Shown here: positions 1 through 4,155 of the stretch, piece after piece
Numbering within the stretch: position 1 is the stretch's first letter
How the letters are laid out: each line of letters starts with the position of its first letter
Assembly: GCA_902766305.1 (NCBI GenBank)
Contig: CACXDE010000058.1
Location: forward strand, 1-7,619
Direction of reading: 5' to 3'
Origin: an uncultured Ruminococcus sp.
GTDB taxonomy: Bacteria > Bacillota > Clostridia > Oscillospirales > Acutalibacteraceae
Length of the DNA stretch: 7,619 bases
Made by a program: the position numbers and the translations under genes
The notes under the pieces: model-generated
What the model was told of the DNA's origin: nothing
The model's database searches: none
What the model saw: the letters and a program-made list of their open reading frames with translations, nothing else

Positions 1-372
1 CTCATACGGTGCTGTCATCCAGATAGCATTTACACCGAGGTCATTGAAGTAGCCGTCATTGATCTTATCTGTGATACCCTTGAAGTCGCCGCCGTGGAAT
101 GTAGCTCTGCTGTCGCCTGCAACAGTCTTCACACGGTCGTAAGCATTGTCGTTTGAGGTATCGCCGTTATTGAAACGGTCTGTCAGCAGGAAGTAAACTG
201 TAGCGTTATCCCATGAGAACTGCGGTGTCTCACTTGATGAAGCAGCATTTACTTCTATAGGCGCATCATTTGTTAGTGCGACTGTACTTGCAAAGGCTGT
301 TCCTGAGAACACACAAGCAGCAGAAAGAACGCCGCTGAGTGCTCTCTTGAAAAATTTGTTTTTTGTTTTCAT
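1..372 (-). CDS. Secreted GH13 alpha-amylase, N-terminal 124 residues (runs off left edge)
   Basis: This is the beginning of an extracellular alpha-amylase of glycoside hydrolase family 13, which would hydrolyse alpha-1,4 bonds of starch or maltodextrins outside the cell. Translating the minus strand from the ATG at 372-370 gives a signal peptide (residues 1-28, basic KNKFFKR start, hydrophobic core, AFA cleavage motif), a short linker to about residue 52, then the start of the (beta/alpha)8 barrel: VYFLLTDRFNNGD (59-71), the FHGGDFKGI stretch (92-100) and LGVNAIWMTAPYE (112-124). These match the TDRF-NGD, HGGD and LGVNAIW blocks of GH13, and resemble the MalS-like group most. The catalytic Asp/Glu/Asp residues would lie beyond the left edge, so activity cannot be confirmed. 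A GAGGG ribosome binding site sits 6 bases before the ATG. Family is confident; exact substrate and any starch-binding or dockerin domains cannot be seen. Confidence 0.9.
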   Translation of the reverse strand, partial: MKTKNKFFKRALSGVLSAACVFSGTAFASTVALTNDAPIEVNAASSSETPQFSWDNATVYFLLTDRFNNGDTSNDNAYDRVKTVAGDSRATFHGGDFKGITDKINDGYFNDLGVNAIWMTAPYE

Positions 373-664
373 TTTTTACCCTCTTTCTTGAATATTTTTT
401 GACCCGTCCGGACGTTCCCCTGAGAATTGGTCTTACGCAGCTTCTCAGTAATATACTGCTCCCGCTCTGCTGCAAAGATCAATACACACCCGGACAAAGA
501 TCTGTTTTTAAAGCCGACATCTGAAATCCGATCACATACAGATAAACCCCCTTAAAAATACGTGACCAGCGCGGCGCCGAATCCTTAATGTGAGGATTTT
601 CCATTTAACAAAGTTATCTGACTTGGATTGCTATAGAATGACCGGATAACAACCTTAAGCTTCT
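373..664 (-). promoter_or_regulatory. Long 5' leader of the amylase gene, probably structured
   Basis: If transcription starts near 664, the amylase mRNA has about 290 untranslated bases, much longer than usual. Several inverted repeats can be read in it on the minus strand: GTTATC/GATAAC (650-645 with 618-613), AATCCT/AGGATT (598-593 with 585-580, 7-base loop), a 9-pair helix GGUCACGUA/UAUGUGAUC including two G-U pairs (567-559 with 538-530), CAGTA/TACTG (458-454 with 450-446) nested inside GCAGC/GCTGC (473-469 with 441-437), and CTGAGAA/TTCTCAG (448-442 with 426-420), which competes with the nested pair. There is also a perfect palindrome CGTCCGGACG at 405-414, just before the ribosome binding site. 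I do not recognise a named riboswitch class, and no coding region is supported here. Helices are seen in sequence; regulation is inference. Confidence 0.45.
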
Positions 665-670
665 GTATTA

Positions 671-699
671 ATAATATAACATTCTTGAAAAAAAGTAAA
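671..699 (-). promoter_or_regulatory. Putative sigma-A promoter of the amylase gene
   Basis: On the minus strand TTTACT (699-694) is followed after 17 bases by TATTAT (676-671). The overlapping TATATT at 678-673 is preceded by TG plus one base, giving an extended -10 alternative. The start would fall near 664. The flanking DNA (about 661-790) is extremely A+T rich, as expected for an upstream element. The -35 box is weak, so the assignment rests mainly on the -10 and spacing. Confidence 0.5.
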
Positions 700-790
700 T
701 CAGAATGATAAATTATAAAATATTTTTTTTCAGTCAAAATTATTTTTGTTTATTACTACAATTTTTTTATAGTCTTATTGTTGAATTTAG

Positions 791-839
791 CTAAAGAAAA
801 GCCGCCGGAAAGAATCCTCAGCAGAACCCATTCCGGCGG
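791..839 (-). terminator. Rho-independent terminator of the Ser-rich membrane protein gene
   Basis: A perfect 9-base-pair G+C-rich stem (839-831 with 810-802, CCGCCGGAA and its complement) with a 20-base loop is followed on the minus strand by TTTTCTTT. It starts 13 bases after the TAA stop at 852-854, so it ends that transcript and separates it from the amylase. Confidence 0.85.
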
Positions 840-851
840 ATGATAAGCGTT

Positions 852-1604
852 TTATCTTCCTCTGTATTTATATTTTTTTCCGTTTATACGCATTGGCTTG
901 TATGAAGAATGCTTATAGTAGCGTTTCCTTGTAAAGGATAAATCTCCTCCGCCTTTAAGGCTGAGAATCAATATCACAAGCACGGCAGCGGCTAATCCGA
1001 TAACTGACCAGAAAATAACCCCAACTACAAAAGCTGTGTCTTCTTCCTCCCTGTACATATTAGTATTGTTATCAGCCCTCGATACGGGCAAAGGAGCATT
1101 CATAAGACCATTCTGCTTGATTTGTGACTTCTTTTTTTCAGGCTGGGAAGAATTTTTCTTTGTCTCATAATCGGGATCATCTCCCGGAAGAATATACTGC
1201 TTTGCTCTCAGAGAATCGAACGGATCAGCCACAGATACCTGAGATTCCTCCTTACTGCCTTCGGCATGTGAACTGACGGATGACTCTCCGCCGGAAACAG
1301 TATATTCCAAAAGAAGACTGCTTTCACTGCTATTCTCACCGCTGTTCTCTTCACTGCTGCTTTCATATATGTAGCTGTATTCATCCGGAGACGATTTTTC
1401 TTCATTTGAATATTCAGAAGGCTGACTGAAATATCCGCTTATCTCTTCCGGACTGCTTTCAGATTGATAAGACAGCTCTGATGGATATGAAGCCGCCTCT
1501 GATGAATAACTATAGGAGCTTTCCTCTACAGCGCTCACACTGAAAGAACACACAAATGCAGCCATAGCAAGAATTATTACTGTCCGCATCCATTTTTTTA
1601 TCAT
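852..1604 (-). CDS. Ser/Glu/Tyr-rich single-pass membrane protein of unknown function
   Basis: I do not recognise this 250-residue protein. It has a signal peptide (residues 1-25, MIKKWMRT start, VSA cleavage motif) and a low-complexity outside stalk: in roughly residues 30-119 about 31 of 90 residues are Ser, 18 Glu and 10 Tyr, in SSE, SYS and SSEEN-type runs. A less biased linker (about 120-188) follows, then one strongly hydrophobic helix (about 191-215) and a basic tail rich in Lys, Arg and Tyr (216-250). The predicted topology is therefore outside stalk, membrane anchor, cytoplasmic tail. The frame is open upstream to a TTG at 1667, but a good promoter lies over that extension; ATG 1604 follows a GGCGGTG ribosome binding site, so I start there. 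ATG 1589 is a possible alternative. It lies just after spoIIP but has its own promoter and terminator, so a sporulation role is only a guess. Confidence 0.8.
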   Translation of the reverse strand: MIKKWMRTVIILAMAAFVCSFSVSAVEESSYSYSSEAASYPSELSYQSESSPEEISGYFSQPSEYSNEEKSSPDEYSYIYESSSEENSGENSSESSLLLEYTVSGGESSVSSHAEGSKEESQVSVADPFDSLRAKQYILPGDDPDYETKKNSSQPEKKKSQIKQNGLMNAPLPVSRADNNTNMYREEEDTAFVVGVIFWSVIGLAAAVLVILILSLKGGGDLSFTRKRYYKHSSYKPMRINGKKYKYRGR

Positions 1605-1638
1605 TCCGTTCACCGCCAGTATAACAATATACTCTTTT

Positions 1639-1667
1639 ATTATATCAGATTTTTTTGTTATCCCCAA
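1639..1667 (-). promoter_or_regulatory. Sigma-A promoter of the Ser-rich membrane protein gene
   Basis: TTGGGG (1667-1662) and a perfect TATAAT (1644-1639) are separated by exactly 17 bases on the minus strand. The transcript would start near 1632, leaving about 28 untranslated bases before ATG 1604. This rules against translation from the in-frame TTG at 1667. Confidence 0.75.
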
Positions 1668-1733
1668 CCGTTATATTGACAAAATTTTACAATTTATCCC
1701 CCTGCTTATTTGTAAGAAAAACAAAATCACCCC

Positions 1734-2864
1734 TCATGTCCCCATTGCCTTATTTTTGAGAGTCCGGCTGATGACTTTTCCCAAAAGATGACCGGTATAT
1801 TTTACCTCCTCGATTGAATTTGAATCAGACCCCACTTCTATCAGCAAAGAACCGGGGCATATATCCATGTGATAGGAAAAATCGCCGAAATCCATAGGGC
1901 GTGCAAGATCAGAGTACATATCGACTGCATTTTTCTGAATATTAAGCGCAAAACGCAGATTGTATTCCCAGTCATTAAAATCCGGATCATCATCATAATT
2001 ATATCCGGCAAGTATCATAAACTGAGCTGCTTTTTTTCCGTTTACTGTACAGACCGGCTTTGAGCGGCTGTTTTCAGTGCCTATTCCGTCACGGTGGATA
2101 TCAAGAATAACTTTTATAGAAGGATATTTTTCAAGGTTCTTCATTACAGTTTCATAGCTTCTGCTGTAAGCGTCTGTATAGCTTGCATCATGTACTGTTG
2201 TGTCGTGTATCGTTACTATACCGTTTTTATTCAGCTCCTTTGCAATTTCGTCCCCTACTGCACAGACATTTTCGCTGTTGTCGCTGCTTCTGGGATAATA
2301 GCTTTCATAGTAGTATCCCGTATCATAGGGCAGAAAGCTCTCGCTTGTGTGGGTATGATATATAAGAACCTGAGGTTCGTTTGTGTTTTCTATGCTGAAA
2401 CCAAGTCTTCCCTCAAGCTCTTCTTTTATATCTATGTCAGCGGAAGAAATATTCTTTATCTGCACACCGCCGTAAGCTTCATTCCCCTGAACAGATGTAA
2501 ATTCCAGAACAGGATACTGCACTTCGCCTTCATGGTCGGCATCATACTGATCTATTTCAGACTGAGACGGTTCACGGTAGACAAAATCATCTTTTTCATT
2601 CTTATTATTCTTTTTATCATCATTTGGTTTTGTGACTGACTTTTCCTGAGACACAGAGTTTTCACTCTGTATTGTGGACGCAGAAGGCGCAGCAGCCGGT
2701 TTATACTCATAATTTCCGGAAGGGAGAACCGTTTCGGCTGCTATCCGGTCAATAGAGTTCAGAAGACCCGTCTGGCTTACCCTTAACGCCGTACAGATGA
2801 CTCCGGTACACAAAAGTGCGCCCGTCATTACACCTATTCCTACTCTGTGCGCAGAAACCATCAT
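1734..2864 (-). CDS. spoIIP: SpoIIP, stage II sporulation protein P (peptidoglycan amidase/endopeptidase)
   Basis: SpoIIP is the zinc-dependent amidase and endopeptidase of the SpoIID-SpoIIM-SpoIIP complex, which cuts septal and lateral peptidoglycan so the mother-cell membrane can engulf the forespore. The 376 residues begin with a short N-terminus and one membrane anchor (about 8-27), then a low-complexity Ser/Lys/Asn linker (about 55-95), and the catalytic domain from about 117 to the end. Visible motifs are HTHTSE (170-175), DIHRD (255-259) and LLIEVGSDSNS (340-350); the two His and the Glu correspond to the family's zinc-binding and catalytic residues. The length is normal for clostridial SpoIIP. 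Two adjacent ATGs (2864 and 2861) follow a perfect AGGAGG with spacers of 5 and 8 bases; either may be used. gpr lies upstream, the usual arrangement in Clostridia. I see no convincing mother-cell sigma-E promoter or strong terminator. Confidence 0.96.
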   Translation of the reverse strand: MMVSAHRVGIGVMTGALLCTGVICTALRVSQTGLLNSIDRIAAETVLPSGNYEYKPAAAPSASTIQSENSVSQEKSVTKPNDDKKNNKNEKDDFVYREPSQSEIDQYDADHEGEVQYPVLEFTSVQGNEAYGGVQIKNISSADIDIKEELEGRLGFSIENTNEPQVLIYHTHTSESFLPYDTGYYYESYYPRSSDNSENVCAVGDEIAKELNKNGIVTIHDTTVHDASYTDAYSRSYETVMKNLEKYPSIKVILDIHRDGIGTENSRSKPVCTVNGKKAAQFMILAGYNYDDDPDFNDWEYNLRFALNIQKNAVDMYSDLARPMDFGDFSYHMDICPGSLLIEVGSDSNSIEEVKYTGHLLGKVISRTLKNKAMGT

Positions 2865-2869
2865 AACGT

Positions 2870-2875
2870 CCTCCT
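2870..2875 (-). promoter_or_regulatory. Ribosome binding site of spoIIP
   Basis: A full AGGAGG lies 5 bases before ATG 2864 and 8 bases before ATG 2861. The second spacing is nearer the usual optimum, so the protein may begin one Met later. The site also shows that a reading frame running through from the repeat mosaic upstream is not the real start. Confidence 0.85.
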
Positions 2876-2883
2876 CTATAAAA

Positions 2884-3057
2884 TAAGCTCAAAGTCCAAA
2901 GCTCTAAGCTCAAAGCATGATTATAAAAAGTATATTCCTTAGACAGATGGAAAAAGTCTGGAGTGCCGCTCTTTAAGCTTACAGCTGATAACTTACAACT
3001 TGCTTTGAGCCCTAACAATTCCACATTCCACATTCCACATTCATAATGCTTTGAGCT
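2884..3057. repeat. Mosaic of 7-base tandem repeats with inverted ends between gpr and spoIIP
   Basis: Three different heptamer families are arrayed on the plus strand. At 2884-2918: TAAGCTC, AAAGTCC, AAAGCTC, TAAGCTC, AAAGCAT. At 2972-2999: TTTAAGC, TTACAGC, TGATAAC, TTACAAC. At 3018-3045: ATTCCAC three times, then ATTCATA. The 12-mer AGCTCAAAGCAT at 2907-2918 recurs as a perfect inverted copy at 3046-3057, with a shorter copy (TGCTTTGAGC) at 3001-3010. The 53 bases at 2919-2971 between the first and second arrays are not periodic. The mosaic fills most of the gap between gpr and spoIIP and carries no believable gene, promoter or transposase. Short heptanucleotide arrays are known from several bacterial groups; whether this one belongs to a named family I cannot tell. 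Confidence 0.8.
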
Positions 3058-3061
3058 AATT

Positions 3062-3075
3062 AATATAATTATATT
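3062..3075. repeat. Perfect 14-base AT palindrome after gpr
   Basis: AATATAATTATATT is its own complement. It lies 26 bases after the gpr stop codon and directly beside the heptamer mosaic. With no G or C it would be a poor terminator; it may be a remnant of the mosaic's boundary or chance in AT-rich DNA. Confidence 0.4.
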
Positions 3076-3100
3076 CTGGCGGGGAACTGATTATTACAAT

Positions 3101-3955
3101 TCAGATGAGGCTTACAAGATCGTCAAAGGAGTATTCTCTTTGAAGAGCGCAGTTTACAGACATTCCTATAAGCTTTGCGCCCCTTTCAGTGAGCAGGTCA
3201 ATCTCCTTAGGCGTTACCATAAGGGAGCATTTTCTGTCGAAGGCTGCCTGTCCTCCTGTAAGGTCACTGACAAGTGTATATGCGTCAACTACAGTCGGTA
3301 TCCCTATCCCCACTACCGGTATGCCAAGCGTTTCACGGTTCAGCTGCAAACGGTTGTTGCCTATTCCCGAACCGGGCGAAATTCCGCTGTCGCTGATCTG
3401 GATCGTTGTACCGAGCCTTGAAACGCTTTTTGAGGCAAGTGCATCCACAGCAATAACAGCAGCAGGCGAAAGGCTTCTTATCAGGGACAGTACTATCTCC
3501 CCTGTTTCTATCCCGGTCTTGCCTAAAACCCCCGGCGACAGTACAGCTGTGGGGCGAAGTCTTGACAGTCCGGTGCTTTTGGCTATCTCGCCGGTTATAT
3601 GCCGTGTAGCTATAACGGTCTGGGCAGACACAGGTCCAAGCGCGTCTGATGTGATATCCGTATTGCCGATACCGATAACCAGCACCATGCCCTTTTCCGG
3701 CAGCATGGATAATATCTCGTCAGAAATGATCTCTATCTGTTCTCTTACATCCCTGAAATTATCCGACAGAGGCAGAGATTCTACCGTGACATATTTTCCC
3801 ATAGGCTTGCCTATACGCTTGGAAGCTGATCTGGTAAATATATGCAGTCTGTAAATATTCATTCCGCATATGCTTTCTTTATCAAAAAATATTCCCTCTG
3901 TATCCTCTCCGCTCATCTCGTGCGATTCCAGCGCAAGGTCTGTTCTCAGTACCAC
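3101..3955 (-). CDS. gpr: GPR, spore germination protease (peptidase family A25)
   Basis: GPR degrades the alpha/beta-type small acid-soluble proteins that coat spore DNA, freeing DNA and amino acids at germination; it is made in the forespore as an inactive zymogen. The protein has about 284 residues. In numbering from the GTG start, RTDLALE is at 4-10, GIGNTDITSDALGP at 95-108, SPGVLGKTGIET at 140-151, VIAVDALASKS at 167-177, TTIQISDSGISPGSGIGN at 183-200, GIPTVVDA at 218-225 and MVTPKEID at 246-253. Asp104 and Asp171 line up with the two proposed catalytic Asp residues of Bacillus GPR. The protein is about 80 residues shorter than Bacillus GPR because the segment between TVVDA and MVTPKE is nearly absent, and its N-terminus is very short. 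AGGGAG ends 9 bases before GTG 3955 but only 3 before an in-frame TTG at 3961, so I prefer GTG. Confidence 0.95.
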   Translation of the reverse strand: MVLRTDLALESHEMSGEDTEGIFFDKESICGMNIYRLHIFTRSASKRIGKPMGKYVTVESLPLSDNFRDVREQIEIISDEILSMLPEKGMVLVIGIGNTDITSDALGPVSAQTVIATRHITGEIAKSTGLSRLRPTAVLSPGVLGKTGIETGEIVLSLIRSLSPAAVIAVDALASKSVSRLGTTIQISDSGISPGSGIGNNRLQLNRETLGIPVVGIGIPTVVDAYTLVSDLTGGQAAFDRKCSLMVTPKEIDLLTERGAKLIGMSVNCALQREYSFDDLVSLI

Positions 3956-3964
3956 TAACAATCA

Positions 3965-3970
3965 CTCCCT
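3965..3970 (-). promoter_or_regulatory. Ribosome binding site of gpr
   Basis: AGGGAG on the minus strand lies 9 bases before GTG 3955 and 3 bases before TTG 3961. The spacing decides the start in favour of GTG, although the two differ by only two residues. Confidence 0.7.
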
Positions 3971-4035
3971 GAACATTTCAATTGTAATCAAAACGGCAGA
4001 ACTTTCCCGTTTCCCGGGGGAACCCCTTTCCTAAA

Positions 4036-4060
4036 AAAACTAATTTTTTATATTAGTTTT
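4036..4060. repeat. AT-rich inverted repeat in the gpr upstream region
   Basis: AAAACTAAT (4036-4044) and its exact complement (4052-4060) are separated by 7 bases. With one G-C pair it would be a weak RNA hairpin, so it is better viewed as a possible DNA-binding site or the fold of an untranslated leader. It lies about 80 bases before the gpr start. Confidence 0.35.
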
Positions 4061-4089
4061 ATTTTTCCCGGACAATTCTTATATATAAC
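4060..4089 (-). promoter_or_regulatory. Weak candidate forespore (sigma-F/G type) promoter for gpr
   Basis: GGGAAAAATA (4069-4060) fits the sigma-F -10 pattern GGNNANAMTR, and GTTATA (4089-4084) lies 14 bases upstream as a possible -35. In Bacillus subtilis gpr is read by sigma-F and sigma-G, which makes the match reasonable, but the -35 box is imperfect and the region is AT-rich enough for chance matches. No good sigma-A promoter is seen in this gap. Confidence 0.25.
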
Positions 4090-4090
4090 A

Positions 4091-4130
4091 AAAAATCACC
4101 GCCTGCCCGTAACAAAACGAGCAAGCGGTG
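4091..4130 (-). terminator. Strong terminator of the CAP-like surface protein gene
   Basis: Bases 4097-4110 and 4117-4130 form a 14-pair stem with a 6-base loop. In the minus-strand RNA all 14 positions pair, two of them as G-U; in the plus-strand RNA the same positions are C-A mismatches. ATTTTTTG follows on the minus strand. This asymmetry shows the structure is built for the minus transcript, although a T run at 4131-4136 could allow weak termination of plus transcripts too. It separates the surface-protein gene from gpr. Confidence 0.9.
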
Positions 4131-4155
4131 TTTTTTAATTATCCGGTTTTATTTA

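Noticed and set aside
266..475. Minus-strand open frame of 69 codons over the amylase start
   Set aside because: It is out of frame with the amylase signal peptide, which has a proper ribosome binding site and GH13 motifs.
522..536. Possible catabolite-repression (cre) site in the amylase leader
   Set aside because: TGAAATCCGATCACA resembles a cre palindrome but is one base too long at the centre and is part of a better-explained RNA helix.
1687..1715. Possible terminator after spoIIP
   Set aside because: The stem is only TTACAA/TTGTAA with a 17-base loop and a poor T run, too weak to call.
2094..2639. Plus-strand open frame of 181 codons with hydrophobic stretches
   Set aside because: Antisense shadow of spoIIP; the hydrophobic Ile/Phe runs are complements of Lys/Asp/Asn-rich spoIIP codons.
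2749..3033. Minus-strand open frame of 94 codons beginning MWNVELLG
   Set aside because: It is a translation of the heptamer mosaic that then overlaps the start of spoIIP in another frame. It has no ribosome binding site and no family character.
3189..3854. Plus-strand open frame of 221 codons inside gpr
   Set aside because: It is exactly antisense to a well-identified gpr and its length follows from gpr codon use. No ribosome binding site or recognisable domain.
4009..4023. GC-rich imperfect palindrome around CCCGGG before gpr
   Set aside because: Symmetry is interrupted, no second copy is seen in the window, and it has no clear relation to a promoter.
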